NCBI GenBank assembly: GCA_014894395.1
Contig: JADBLO010000107.1
Span: 1-35,913 of the forward strand
Reading direction: 5' to 3'
DNA: 35,913 nucleotides
Source of the DNA: Thermoplasmata archaeon
GTDB taxonomy: Archaea; Thermoplasmatota; E2; DHVEG-1
This document shows positions 7,068 to 15,932 of the stretch, piece after piece (positions within the stretch are counted from its first letter, which is position 1; each line of letters begins with the position of its first letter). The position numbers and the translations under genes are program-made. The notes beneath the pieces were generated by a model. That model saw nothing but the letters and a program-made list of their open reading frames with translations. It was not told where the DNA came from and made no database searches.

Positions 7068-8531
7068 TTAGGTCATCAGTTCTTTTGGTTTTTCAAGTGT
7101 TTTCCACGTGAAGATTGGATTCTTCACCGCACCGATTTCATCGATCCGTCGTACCGCGGTATTATGCGGGGCGCTCTTTGTTAATGAAGGGTCTTCCTGC
7201 GCAATTTTCAGTAAGGCATCGATGTAGATGTCTAAGGTTTTCTTTGATTCTGATTCGGTTGGCTCGATCATTAATGCTTCCTTGACGATAAGCGGGAAGT
7301 ATACGGTTGGTGGATGAAGTCCGTAATCTAAAAGGCGTTTTCCAATATCTAATGCACGGATTCCCTTGTTGGAAAGCAAGCGTTCACAGCTGATGACGAA
7401 TTCATGCTTCCGTAGCTCTCTATATGGAAGCTCATAGAGGTTCGAATCGACGAGTTTTTTCTTCATATAGTTTGCGTTTAACACTGCGATTTCCGATGCT
7501 TCTTTGAGCCCGTTTCCTCCCATTAACAGGATGTAGATGTATGCTTTGAGGATCACAGAAACATTCCCATATGCTGCTTTTATCTTCCCTATGGAGTCCG
7601 GATATTCGTAATCAAAATAGTAATTATCTTCCTTCTTCATAATCCATGGTACTGGAAGGAATCGTTCCAGTTTTTGTTTCACACCAACTGGACCGGATCC
7701 TGGGCCTCCGCCGCCATGTGGTGTAGAGAAGGTTTTATGCAAGTTAAGATGCACAATGTCAAATCCCATATCTCCTGGGCGTGCTTTCCCCATGATCGCG
7801 TTCATGTTCGCGCCATCGTAGTAGAGAAGCGCACCTGCTTTGTGTACGAGTCGTGCGATATCGTCGATTTCTGATTCGAAGATGCCAAGGGTGTTCGGGT
7901 TAGTGAGCATGAAACACGCGGTTTTTTCTGAGAGTACTTTTTCCAGCATCCCCAAGTCTACGGTTCCTTCTTTGGTTGAAGGAATCTCGATGACCTTGTA
8001 GCCTGCCATAGCAGCGCTTGCTGGATTTGTCCCATGTGATGTATCCGGTAGAATTACTTCATCTCTGTTGAAATCCTTGTTTGACTCATGATATGCACGA
8101 GCTAAGAGGAGACCGGTGAATTCCCCTTGTGCTCCTGCTGCGGGTTGGAGGGTAAAATGATCCATCCCGGTGATTTCGCAGAGCATCTGTTCAAGTTCAT
8201 ACATGATCTGTAGTGTTCCCTGAGTTGTTGACTCGTCTTGATACGGATGAAGCAGGGCGAATTGTTCCCAGCGACTGATTTCCTCGCAAATCTTCGGGTT
8301 GTACTTCATTGTACACGATCCCAATGGGTAGATCCCTGATTCAATACCGTAGTTCATTTGGCTGAGATGGAAGAAATGCCGCATCACTTGTGTTTCATCC
8401 AGATCAGGGATGTCAACAGGATTTGTTCTCTGAAGAGAGTCAGGCAGTACAGTCTGTGGGGTGTAATGTTCTTTTTTAATTTCTTCGAGTTCTTTGAGCA
8501 ATGGTTCATCCCATACAGCACTACGGTACAT
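7068..8531 (-). CDS. gcvPB: glycine dehydrogenase (decarboxylating) subunit 2
   Basis: The 487-residue catalytic half of the split P-protein of the glycine cleavage system. The PLP-binding lysine is K266 in HLNLHKTFSTPHGGGGPGSG. GANMNAI (about 240-246) and HGTNPASAAMAGY (about 166-178) also match the family. With subunit 1 it decarboxylates glycine and passes the aminomethyl group to lipoylated GcvH. The start is ATG 8531, placed within TGATG so that it shares one base with the subunit 1 stop. AGGAGG about eight bases upstream confirms it, although the frame stays open further up. GcvT and GcvH are not in the window. A modest T-rich tract on the minus strand (about 7045-7056) may end the transcript. 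Confidence 0.96.
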   Translation of the reverse strand: MYRSAVWDEPLLKELEEIKKEHYTPQTVLPDSLQRTNPVDIPDLDETQVMRHFFHLSQMNYGIESGIYPLGSCTMKYNPKICEEISRWEQFALLHPYQDESTTQGTLQIMYELEQMLCEITGMDHFTLQPAAGAQGEFTGLLLARAYHESNKDFNRDEVILPDTSHGTNPASAAMAGYKVIEIPSTKEGTVDLGMLEKVLSEKTACFMLTNPNTLGIFESEIDDIARLVHKAGALLYYDGANMNAIMGKARPGDMGFDIVHLNLHKTFSTPHGGGGPGSGPVGVKQKLERFLPVPWIMKKEDNYYFDYEYPDSIGKIKAAYGNVSVILKAYIYILLMGGNGLKEASEIAVLNANYMKKKLVDSNLYELPYRELRKHEFVISCERLLSNKGIRALDIGKRLLDYGLHPPTVYFPLIVKEALMIEPTESESKKTLDIYIDALLKIAQEDPSLTKSAPHNTAVRRIDEIGAVKNPIFTWKTLEKPKELMT

Positions 8532-9871
8532 CAGCGCGCCTCCTTTAGAAGAGAAACAAGACGTTCGATACTCTCTTCGCTGTGTAATTCTGTAATACCG
8601 AATAACATACAATTCGTTAACTCCGGGTACCATTGTTCTAACAGGAGACCGCCTTGCATTCCCTGTCGTAAAAGGTGTTTGTGTACTTTTTTTACATCGG
8701 GACACCGTATGACAAATTCGTTGAAATGAACTCCTGTAAACATCTTCGTGAACCCGGGGATGGCGATGATCTTTTTTCCAAGATCTTGACCTCGCTCATA
8801 GTTAATCGTACTGAGTTCGTGCAACCCTTTGCTTCCAAGCCATGATAAATAAGTTGCTGCTGCAAGCATACACAACCCTTCGTTGGTGCAGATGTTACTA
8901 GTTGCTTTTTCTCTACGGATATGTTGCTCTCTGGTTTGCAACGTCATACAGAACGCTCGTTTCCCTTGCTGATCCTTTGTCATACCGATGATACGACCTG
9001 GAATCTGGCGTAAAAACTCGTTCTTACATGCAAAAATCCCTAGAGTTGATCCACCGAAATCAAGAGGATTTCCTAGGCTTTTTCCTTCACCGATCACAAT
9101 GTCTGCTCCATATTCTCCAGGGCTCTTGCAAATCCCAAGCGAAATAGGGTCAATCCCAACGACAAACATCGATTGATTTTTCTGTAAAATTGAATGAATC
9201 TCATCAACCCTGTCTTCAAAGACGCCAAAAAAGTTAGGATTCTCCAGATAGAATCCAGCGGTTTCAGTATCGATGGTTTTCTTGAGTGATTCTAGGTCAA
9301 TCATTCCTGTTTTTTTATCGTAAGCGACTTCCTTTATTCGAATGCCTGCTCCTTTCGTATAATTCATCAAGACACTTTTTTTCTCCCAGGAGATGTTACC
9401 GGGAACTACAAATGTTTTTCTCTTGTTGATACGGGTGCACATCAAGGCTGCTTCCCCAACCGCTGTAGCGCCATCATAGAGAGATGCGTTGGAGACGTCC
9501 ATGCCGGTGAGCTCTGCTATCAAGCTCTGGTATTCAAAAATAGCTTGTAGGAACCCCTGAGATGTTTCTGGCTGATAGGGAGTATACGCGGTATAGAATT
9601 CTGAGCGGGAAATAACTGATTTGACGACGGCAGGGATGTAATGAGGTATCATTCCTCCGCCTAAGAAACTTGGCATTTCATAGAAGGATTTGTTCTGTTG
9701 GGCAAGTAATCGCATGTGTTCTTCTACTTCTTGTTGTGTGTGGCCTTGTGGGAGGTGGAGGTTTTTTACCCTGATTTTTTGCGGTATATCGGAAAAAAGA
9801 TCGCCGATATCATGAAGTCCTAGTTCTTTCAACATGTTGTTTTTCAAAGCAGAATTGGGAATAAATTGCAT
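8531..9871 (-). CDS. gcvPA: glycine dehydrogenase (decarboxylating) subunit 1
   Basis: The 446-residue N-terminal half of the split P-protein. Family landmarks are the opening MQFIPNS, SFLGGGMIPHYIP (about residues 69-81), YTAYTPYQPETSQG (about 93-106) and ASLYDGATAVGEAA (about 134-147). It forms the alpha subunit of the heterotetramer with GcvPB and lacks the PLP lysine itself. The start is ATG with AGGGGG about six bases upstream. It is the first gene of a two-gene operon with gcvPB, coupled by the 1-base stop/start overlap. Two-subunit P-proteins are usual in archaea and many Gram-positive bacteria. I saw no glycine riboswitch fold in the short gap upstream. Confidence 0.96.
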   Translation of the reverse strand: MQFIPNSALKNNMLKELGLHDIGDLFSDIPQKIRVKNLHLPQGHTQQEVEEHMRLLAQQNKSFYEMPSFLGGGMIPHYIPAVVKSVISRSEFYTAYTPYQPETSQGFLQAIFEYQSLIAELTGMDVSNASLYDGATAVGEAALMCTRINKRKTFVVPGNISWEKKSVLMNYTKGAGIRIKEVAYDKKTGMIDLESLKKTIDTETAGFYLENPNFFGVFEDRVDEIHSILQKNQSMFVVGIDPISLGICKSPGEYGADIVIGEGKSLGNPLDFGGSTLGIFACKNEFLRQIPGRIIGMTKDQQGKRAFCMTLQTREQHIRREKATSNICTNEGLCMLAAATYLSWLGSKGLHELSTINYERGQDLGKKIIAIPGFTKMFTGVHFNEFVIRCPDVKKVHKHLLRQGMQGGLLLEQWYPELTNCMLFGITELHSEESIERLVSLLKEAR

Positions 9872-9924
9872 AGTTGCCCCCTACGGGGTAACCATCATCT
9901 ATTAAAAAAACTTATCATGAGGTT

Positions 9925-10416
9925 TTAGACGTTAGTGAAGAGTGCGGCTGCGTTGAGATTATGAATGCAGAGTTCCCAGATTTGAAGGGAGAATGCATTC
10001 CAGATATTATCATCGATTCTGCCTTTGATTTTTCCGATTATTTGTTGGTCGTAGATTGGTCCGTCCAGGTCATCTTCGTTGATGGCGGCGGTGTAATATG
10101 TTAATGCCCCTTGTTGGATGTTTATCTGATCTACGACTCTGTATCGTAATGTATCTTTGGTGGTACGATAAAGGATGGTGTCCCCTTTTGCAATTGAATA
10201 GTCTTGGTCTGTTGTTTTCTCAAGAATGAGATATCCTCCTTTTGTATCTGGTAATCTTATTTTATCGTTTTTTATGTATTGATAGGAGTCTGGGTGTTTA
10301 AAAGAGTCGATGAATGTGTCGATACCGAGGAGTTGTGTTATAGTAAGAAATGGGAGATTTGCAATGATGACGAAAGCACAGAATTTTACTACTCCTTTTA
10401 TTACTTTTTTTTTCAT
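9925..10416 (-). CDS. signal-peptidase-I-like (S26) protein lacking catalytic residues
   Basis: The 163-residue protein has one N-terminal hydrophobic segment (about residues 8-30), then a region resembling the archaeal S26 signal peptidase core: AKGDTILYRTT, RYRVVDQI, YYTAAINEDDLDGPI and QQIIGKIKGRI. These line up with the family order KGD.v.y / HRVV / ..GDnN..pD.. / ..iiGkv. The nucleophile box SGSM is missing, the His of HRVV is Tyr here, and the GDNN segment is altered. It therefore looks like a non-catalytic relative, perhaps a chaperone or decoy. The start is ATG with AGGAGA seven bases upstream. It is divergent from rfcS and shares an AT-rich promoter region with it. The fold assignment is moderate and the inactivity is inferred. 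Confidence 0.6.
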   Translation of the reverse strand: MKKKVIKGVVKFCAFVIIANLPFLTITQLLGIDTFIDSFKHPDSYQYIKNDKIRLPDTKGGYLILEKTTDQDYSIAKGDTILYRTTKDTLRYRVVDQINIQQGALTYYTAAINEDDLDGPIYDQQIIGKIKGRIDDNIWNAFSLQIWELCIHNLNAAALFTNV

Positions 10417-10460
10417 TCCGTCATCTCCTATTTGTTATCTTGTATCGTGCTAACATTTGT

Positions 10461-10478
10461 CTATAATTGTATATAAAG
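10461..10478 (+). promoter_or_regulatory. divergent promoter region of rfcS and the S26-like gene
   Basis: TATATAAA at 10470-10477 faces rfcS and predicts a start near 10500, giving a leader of about 75 nt. On the other strand, ATATACAATTATAG serves the minus-strand gene, whose start codon at 10416 fits a transcript beginning near 10440. Confidence 0.4.
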
Positions 10479-10576
10479 ATTATCCGTAAAAATGTCAAAA
10501 AAGACAAAATGCCGACCAGAAAACGAATCACGGAAACAAAAAAACATTAAGAAGGGAAATACATTACAGAACCGCC

Positions 10577-11536
10577 ATGCAAGAAATCTGGACAGAGAAA
10601 TACCGGCCAAAAACTCTTTCCGATCTCGTCGGTCAAGAAAACATCATCGAACGACTCAAAGCCTACGCGACTACGAAGAACGTCCCACACTTGATCTTCG
10701 CTGGACCCCCTGGAACAGGGAAAACAACAGCAGCGCTCGCCCTTGCACACGAGGTCTTTGGAGAACATCATTGGTCACAAAACTTCCAAGAACTCAACGC
10801 CAGTGACGAACGAGGCATCGGTATCATCCGAGGAAAAATCAAGGATTTCGCACGCACCGCACCCATAAGAGCAACCTTTAAAATCATCTTCCTTGACGAA
10901 GCAGACTCCCTCACCCAAGAAGCACAAGCGGCCCTCAGACGGACCATCGAGAAACACACCCATATCTGTCGATTCATCCTCTCTGTGAACTATTCATCCA
11001 AGGTCATTGAACCAATCCAATCACGATGCGCGGTCTTTCGGTTCAAACCACTCACTGGAGAGGACGTGAAAAAATACATCAGAAAGATAGCGACCAAAGA
11101 ACAACTGGAAATCACCCCTGATGGTCTAGAATCGCTCATTTTTATCGCAAGAGGGGATATGCGAAAGGCAATCAACGTCCTGCAAGTCGGTGCATCTATG
11201 GATAAAAAAATAACGGCAGAACTCCTCTATGAAACCTCCGCGACCGCTCGACCAGAGGACGTTAAATTACTCATAAACACCGCGTTAGGGGGAAACTTCA
11301 TGGCTGCGCGTAATCAGCTGTACGACCTGCTCATCACCTACGGGTTGAGCGGTGAAGAAATCATTAGACAAATCCATCGCACTATCTTTGACCTTACGAT
11401 ACCTGATGAACACAAAGTCCAACTCATGGAAAAAACCGGTGAGATCGAATTCAGACTTGTTGAAGGAAGCAACGACCACATCCAGCTTGAATCCCTCTTA
11501 GCCCAGTTCGTTCTCTTTGGAAAAAAACTAAAATAA
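10577..11536 (+). CDS. rfcS: replication factor C small subunit (clamp loader ATPase)
   Basis: The 319-residue AAA+ protein starts with the archaeal RFC signature WTEKYRPKTLSDLVGQ. It has Walker A GPPGTGKTT (residues 43-51), the NASDERGI box (74-81), Walker B LDEAD (106-110), sensor 1 in SVNYSSKVIEPIQ, and the arginine-finger SRC (149-151). With a large subunit it opens and loads PCNA at primer ends. The length is typical for an intein-free copy. No ribosome-binding site lies directly before the ATG (GAAGGG is about 20 nt upstream), so translation may start on a leaderless form or by another route. Its last 9 bp overlap, tail to tail, the gene on the other strand. The PCNA gene is only 4 kb away. 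Confidence 0.96.
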   Translation: MQEIWTEKYRPKTLSDLVGQENIIERLKAYATTKNVPHLIFAGPPGTGKTTAALALAHEVFGEHHWSQNFQELNASDERGIGIIRGKIKDFARTAPIRATFKIIFLDEADSLTQEAQAALRRTIEKHTHICRFILSVNYSSKVIEPIQSRCAVFRFKPLTGEDVKKYIRKIATKEQLEITPDGLESLIFIARGDMRKAINVLQVGASMDKKITAELLYETSATARPEDVKLLINTALGGNFMAARNQLYDLLITYGLSGEEIIRQIHRTIFDLTIPDEHKVQLMEKTGEIEFRLVEGSNDHIQLESLLAQFVLFGKKLK

Positions 11537-12865
11537 TTTCTTTATTTTCAAGAACCTAAGCAGGAGTGCTTCGATTTCACGAGCGGTTTTATCTCCCACG
11601 CTGTATCTGATCCGGACAATGGGTTTCTTGGTCTTTAGAATCCTAGTAAGATCAATCGGTGTGCCACTGATGACCACATCACATTCTGTGTTGTTAATTG
11701 TCTGTTCCAACTCTTTTATCTGTTTTTTTCCGTATCCTATCGCAGGAAGAACGTTGATCAGATGTGGATATTTCTCAAACGTGTCGATAATCGAGCCAAC
11801 TGCAAACGGCCGTGGGTCTATAATCGTCTTTGCACCATATTCTTTTGCTGCAACAGTCCCGGCACCGTACCGCATCCCCCCATGGGTAACGGTTGGCCCG
11901 TCCTCAATCACAAGGACACGCTTCCCCGTAATCATTTTTTTATCCTCAGCGTGAACCGATGAAACCCCGTCGATAATCTGTGCGGTCGGGTTTATGGTTT
12001 TAATATTAGTACGAACAGTTTCGATATCCTCTTTCCGCGCCGTGTTTACCTTGTTGATAATGACGACATTCGCACTTCGCACATTCATCTCTCCAGGGTA
12101 GTACGTAAGCTCATGGCCTGCACGGTGAGGATCAGCAATCGTGATCAGTAAATCAGGTTTTATAAACGAAAAATCGTTATTTCCTCCATCCCAGATAATT
12201 ACGTCCGCTTCTTTTTCCGCGGTTCGAAGAATCTTCTCGTAATCAACACCAGCATAGATGACTCCTTTCATGTCAATGTACGGCTCGTATTCCTCTCTTT
12301 CCTCAATCGTACAGTTATACTTGTCAAGGTCGTTATAACTCGCGAAACGCTGACATATCTGAGTAGTCAGATCTTTGTCGTATGGCATAGGATGACGGAT
12401 TGAAGCAACCTTTAACCCTTTCTTCCGTAAAATTTCAAAAATCTTCCTTGAGACTTGTGATTTTCCGCAGCCTGTTCTTACTGCGCAGACTGCAATCACT
12501 GGTTTTTTTGAAACAAGCATCGTACTCTTTGGACCTAATAACATGAAATCAGCGCCAGCTGCATTCACAATGGCGGATTTGCCCATGACGTACGCATATG
12601 GGAGATCACTATAAGCGAACACAATAAGATCAGCTTTATATCTTTTAATTAGTTCAGTGATTTGTTCTTCCGGATAAATCGGGATCCCCTTTGGATAATA
12701 TTTTCCTGCGAGTTTCGCTGGATACTTACGCCCTGCGATATCAGGAATCTGCGTCGCAGTAAACGCAGCAACGTTATATTCGGTATTGTTACGGAAGTAC
12801 ACATTAAAATTATGAAAATCTCTTCCTGCTGCACCCATGATGATAACATTTGTTTTCTGAATCAC
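11528..12865 (-). CDS. cyclic 2,3-diphosphoglycerate synthetase-family protein
   Basis: The 445-residue protein (GTG start, GAAGGGA just upstream) opens with VIIMGAAGRDFHNFN (residues 7-21). It then has a P-loop-like RTGCGKS (130-136) in CAVRTGCGKSQVSRKI, a DGGNNDFSF box, ADPHRAGHE, and VLVIEDGPTVTHGGM. This layout is the family commonly annotated as cyclic 2,3-diphosphoglycerate synthetase. In Methanothermus that enzyme makes cDPG, a thermoprotectant/phosphate store, using ATP. The family is broad, with many bacterial members annotated only as GTPases, so the substrate here is not assured. No 2-phosphoglycerate kinase is adjacent. It is transcribed from its own TATA box (12899-12906) and converges on rfcS with a 9-bp overlap. 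Confidence 0.8.
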   Translation of the reverse strand: MIQKTNVIIMGAAGRDFHNFNVYFRNNTEYNVAAFTATQIPDIAGRKYPAKLAGKYYPKGIPIYPEEQITELIKRYKADLIVFAYSDLPYAYVMGKSAIVNAAGADFMLLGPKSTMLVSKKPVIAVCAVRTGCGKSQVSRKIFEILRKKGLKVASIRHPMPYDKDLTTQICQRFASYNDLDKYNCTIEEREEYEPYIDMKGVIYAGVDYEKILRTAEKEADVIIWDGGNNDFSFIKPDLLITIADPHRAGHELTYYPGEMNVRSANVVIINKVNTARKEDIETVRTNIKTINPTAQIIDGVSSVHAEDKKMITGKRVLVIEDGPTVTHGGMRYGAGTVAAKEYGAKTIIDPRPFAVGSIIDTFEKYPHLINVLPAIGYGKKQIKELEQTINNTECDVVISGTPIDLTRILKTKKPIVRIRYSVGDKTAREIEALLLRFLKIKKLF

Positions 12866-12898
12866 AGAAATCCCTTCTAGCCAGGAATCTGGTTAAGG

Positions 12899-12906
12899 TT
12901 TATATA
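12899..12906 (-). promoter_or_regulatory. TATA box of the cDPG synthetase-family gene
   Basis: TATATAAA on the minus strand, about 26 nt from a predicted start near 12876. The resulting leader is about 11 nt, just long enough to include GAAGGGA. Confidence 0.5.
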
Positions 12907-12925
12907 GATTTTTCTCACCCAACCC

Positions 12926-12933
12926 ATATAAAA
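12926..12933 (+). promoter_or_regulatory. TATA box of the small membrane protein gene
   Basis: ATATAAAA faces the plus strand and predicts a start near 12956, about 37 nt before the ATG at 12993. It lies 20 bp from the opposing minus-strand TATA box. Confidence 0.45.
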
Positions 12934-12992
12934 ACGATTTTTCCATTAACTACAAATAGTCACTCTCTGTTCTGCTTCTGGTTGTGAGGGTA

Positions 12993-13190
12993 ATGAACCG
13001 GGAAGCAGTGCCACTTATCGTTGGTATCCTAGTGCCTATAGTAATTGTGGCGCTCATCGTACTTTATGTCTCCGGGTATGACATCACGGTGTACCTCAGA
13101 AAAATTGATCTTATCTATTATGTGATTGTCCTCCCGTTTGGTTTGGGTCTTTTAGCAGCAATCCTATGGTTTAAGAAACCTAGAGAATGA
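12993..13190 (+). CDS. small membrane protein with two transmembrane helices
   Basis: About 65 residues: a short polar head (MNREA), a first helix (about residues 5-27, VPLIVGILVPIVIVALIVLYV), a short loop containing YDITVYLRK, a second helix (about 40-58), and a positively charged end (WFKKPRE). I use the ATG at 12993. The GTG at 12984 is in frame but overlaps the ribosome-binding-like GTGAGGG, which sits unusually close to the ATG. There is no recognisable family. It lies between the divergent promoter of the cDPG synthetase-family gene and the ATPase operon, and the operon has its own TATA box, so membership in the secretion system is not shown. Confidence 0.6.
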   Translation: MNREAVPLIVGILVPIVIVALIVLYVSGYDITVYLRKIDLIYYVIVLPFGLGLLAAILWFKKPRE

Positions 13191-13224
13191 TTCTTTTTAC
13201 ACTGGCCTAAAATTTAAAAGAAAG

Positions 13225-13232
13225 TTATAAAT
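13225..13232 (+). promoter_or_regulatory. TATA box of the surface-machine operon
   Basis: TTATAAAT predicts a start near 13255. The leader to the GTG at 13380 is about 125 nt. It can form two competing stems, AGTAG/CTACT (13278-13282 with 13305-13309) and ATTCTA/TAGAAT (13293-13298 with 13313-13318). Confidence 0.45.
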
Positions 13233-13379
13233 ACGAACAAACTATATCAAAAACTCGTTGGATGAGATGCGCGAAAAGTAGAGTTAAGGTTAATTCTATT
13301 TAGACTACTCTTTAGAATACATATACGTGGGAAGATGGGATGCATGGAATCGATAGGAGAGCAATAACGGAGGGGTACC

Positions 13380-15932
13380 GTGGAAAAACAGCATATTCGT
13401 AAAAAAGTGCCCCTTCGTTCTTCACAACCAGATGACGATTCAGAAATAGAGAAAAAAGTAGATGAAATTTTAAATGCTCATTCAGAGGTTCTCGACAGCG
13501 AAAAAGAATCGAAGGAACTATCGAAAAATCCTCTTCAGGTTAAAAGTAAACGACCATCGCTATTTTTTATCAACAGTAAGAAAAAGACCAAGCCTGAGAA
13601 ACAAGCAGAAAACGAGATAAATTCAGCAAAGAAACATCCCCTAATCCTCCTTCTACGAAACACCAGGCTCAAAACTAAAAATTCTTGGGAAAGTCCTCAA
13701 AAACACGTTAAAAAAGATTTAATAAACACAAGAAAAGACACATCTCTTCCTCCACGAACTACAATTAATCAAAAAATGACAAGTATAAAACAAAAGATAC
13801 TACGATCTCCCTCTCAGGCTGAAAATCCTCATTTTAGGGTCCGCAAACCTCCTAAAAAAAGCGAAAAAAAGACTATGCCGGTGGTTAAACAGGTAGAAAA
13901 AGAAAAGAAACCAGCACCGCTTAAAACAAAGAAACGCATCGGGTTTAGGAAAAGGAAAAAGGAAGGAGAAACAGCCGAGTTTAAACCTGATGAAAAGAAG
14001 AAACTAACTAAAACCAAGGAGGAGCTTCCTCAGTTTGAAGAATCAATCGCACAAGTCAAACCCGATGAAGCGACATGGCTTGATCAAAAGATAAAAGCAG
14101 GTAAAACTGGAGAAGATGAGTCAAAACCAGGGACGGCAGCCTCTAAGAAAGTTGAAGTAGTAATGTTAGATGATGATGTGAAGACTGTACAACCTAACCG
14201 TGATAAAAAAGAACCTCAGGGAATACAAGCAGGAGAAAACGTTCTGGGCATAGATATGAATAATGCCGCCTTGGACGAAAAATCACGAATAGACGGTCTG
14301 TTTCAAAAATCAGCATTTGATACACCTGGTCAAGCCCCGGATCCTAAAAAAATTAAATTAGACGAAATCACCCCTGATGGTATAATTCAATTCCCCAATG
14401 AGGCAAACACACTCAAGACCGTTACCTTGGAACGTATGGGGTACTCGAGAGATGCAATCGAAGAAATTGATTTCTATCCATTACACGAACCTTTTGCTTA
14501 TGTGGAAATTATCCGCGAAAAAGAATCACTCGATAAGCGCTACGTACTTCTTGAGATGAAGTTATCAGAGGAAGATGCACACCTCCTTAAATTCGTACAA
14601 GAGACACTTGAAGGGTTTGCATTTAAAACTGCGGATCTTGAAGCAAAAGGCGGAGATAAATACCTTACAGAAAAAGTCGATTTAATCATTGACGAATACA
14701 TGCTCAATATCGATACACTAACGAAGAAAAAAATATTGTACTATCTTAAAAAAGAATCGATTGGGCTTGGAAAACTCGAAGTGCTCATGAAAGACCCGAA
14801 TATCGAGGATATCTCCTGCGATGGCTCTGGCGTTTTCCTCTTCTTATATCACCGTCGATACGGTTCCTTAAAAAGTAACATACAGTTCGACGATGAAGAC
14901 CAGCTTACTGCGTTTGTAGTGAAGCTTGCGCAGAAATGCGGTAAACATATCTCAATATCAGAGCCCATGTTGGATGCGACTATGCCTGATGGGTCTCGTA
15001 TTCAGATGACGCTGAGTACAGAAGTAACGACAAAAGGATCGACTTTTACCATCCGGAAATTCAGTGAAGATCCATTTTCACCACCAGATCTTATTGAGTT
15101 CCATACCATGTCATCTGAAATGGTTGCGTACATGTGGCTTGCGGTCGAAAACGGTGTGAACGCGCTCATTGCTGGTGGAACTGCCGCAGGAAAGACATCG
15201 ACATTGAATGCACTTTGCTTATTCATTCCGCGTGAGTCAAAGATAGTTTCTATTGAAGAAACCCGGGAGATTAATTTACCGCATCCAAACTGGATTCCTG
15301 GTGTCGTTCGATCTGGATTCGGTGACGTTGTCGGAAATAAAGTCATCGGTGAAATTGACTTATATGATTTGATGAAGGCTGCGCTCAGACAGCGACCTGA
15401 GTATATCCTTGTCGGAGAAATTCGTGGGAAAGAGGCGTACGTGTTGTTCCAGGCGATGGCCACAGGGCATACAACGTATTCGACGGTTCATGCCGACTCT
15501 GCTCAATCTCTCATCCATCGATTGGAAGGCAAACCGATTGAAATCCCACGTATCATGTTGCAGACATTAGATATCGTCTGCATTCAAGTCATCTCTCGTG
15601 TGAAAAATAAAAGAGCACGACGATGCAAACAGATTATAGAAATCATTGATATCGATCCGACGACAAAAGAGATCCTCACCAATGAAGTTTTTCGTTGGGA
15701 TCCAATTGAAGATAAATTCATTTACTCTGGGAAAAGTTACATTTTAGAACGTATCAGAGCAGAAAAAGACATCAGTCGAGAAGGCATGATCGGTGAAATC
15801 AAGAATCGAACGACATTGTTGGATTGGATGAACAAGAACAATATCCGAGAGTTCAAGAAAGTCGCTACTGTGGTTGCCCAATATGCGGATAACCCTGCAG
15901 ATGTCATGAAGAAAATAAAGAATGAACTATGA
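13380..15932 (+). CDS. type II/IV secretion (archaeal pilus) ATPase with long charged N-terminal extension
   Basis: The 850-residue protein has two parts. Residues 1 to about 320 are Lys/Glu/Pro-rich and probably disordered. Residues about 340-850 form the FlaI/GspE/TadA-type ATPase: an N-domain (FYPLHEPFAYVEI), Walker A GGTAAGKT (599-606), Walker B-type LVGEIRGKEA and the His-box TGHTTYSTVHAD. It would form a cytoplasmic hexamer powering pilin assembly. The core matches its downstream neighbour closely, while the extension is unique to this copy. The start is GTG with CGGAGGGG just ahead, after a leader of about 125 nt. The stop overlaps the next gene's start by 4 bp (ATGA), so the two ATPases are translated as a pair. 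The role of the extension is unknown. Confidence 0.92.
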   Translation: MEKQHIRKKVPLRSSQPDDDSEIEKKVDEILNAHSEVLDSEKESKELSKNPLQVKSKRPSLFFINSKKKTKPEKQAENEINSAKKHPLILLLRNTRLKTKNSWESPQKHVKKDLINTRKDTSLPPRTTINQKMTSIKQKILRSPSQAENPHFRVRKPPKKSEKKTMPVVKQVEKEKKPAPLKTKKRIGFRKRKKEGETAEFKPDEKKKLTKTKEELPQFEESIAQVKPDEATWLDQKIKAGKTGEDESKPGTAASKKVEVVMLDDDVKTVQPNRDKKEPQGIQAGENVLGIDMNNAALDEKSRIDGLFQKSAFDTPGQAPDPKKIKLDEITPDGIIQFPNEANTLKTVTLERMGYSRDAIEEIDFYPLHEPFAYVEIIREKESLDKRYVLLEMKLSEEDAHLLKFVQETLEGFAFKTADLEAKGGDKYLTEKVDLIIDEYMLNIDTLTKKKILYYLKKESIGLGKLEVLMKDPNIEDISCDGSGVFLFLYHRRYGSLKSNIQFDDEDQLTAFVVKLAQKCGKHISISEPMLDATMPDGSRIQMTLSTEVTTKGSTFTIRKFSEDPFSPPDLIEFHTMSSEMVAYMWLAVENGVNALIAGGTAAGKTSTLNALCLFIPRESKIVSIEETREINLPHPNWIPGVVRSGFGDVVGNKVIGEIDLYDLMKAALRQRPEYILVGEIRGKEAYVLFQAMATGHTTYSTVHADSAQSLIHRLEGKPIEIPRIMLQTLDIVCIQVISRVKNKRARRCKQIIEIIDIDPTTKEILTNEVFRWDPIEDKFIYSGKSYILERIRAEKDISREGMIGEIKNRTTLLDWMNKNNIREFKKVATVVAQYADNPADVMKKIKNEL
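15351..15550 (+). repeat. 200-nt tract nearly identical between the two ATPase genes, copy 1
   Basis: Aligned at a constant offset of 1628 bases with 16979-17178, I see only four mismatches in 200 positions, all at third codon positions. A second shared block lies at 15120-15178 against 16748-16806, with one mismatch in 59. Flanking segments encode equally similar protein but with many silent differences. The pattern fits recent gene conversion more than selection on protein alone. Confidence 0.85.

Noticed and set aside
8532-8705. Upstream extension of gcvPB by 58 codons
   Set aside because: It lies wholly within gcvPA in another frame. AGGAGG and ATG at 8531 mark the true start.
9872-9924. 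Glycine riboswitch upstream of gcvPA
   Set aside because: The gap to the next gene is only about 50 bp and I see no tandem aptamer-like pairing. A CCCC-GTA-GGGG mini-hairpin next to the ribosome-binding site is all that is present.
10492-10806. A 104-codon frame beginning just after the rfcS TATA box
   Set aside because: It overlaps the strongly supported rfcS gene in another frame and encodes an Arg-rich low-information protein. rfcS has clear motifs from 10577.
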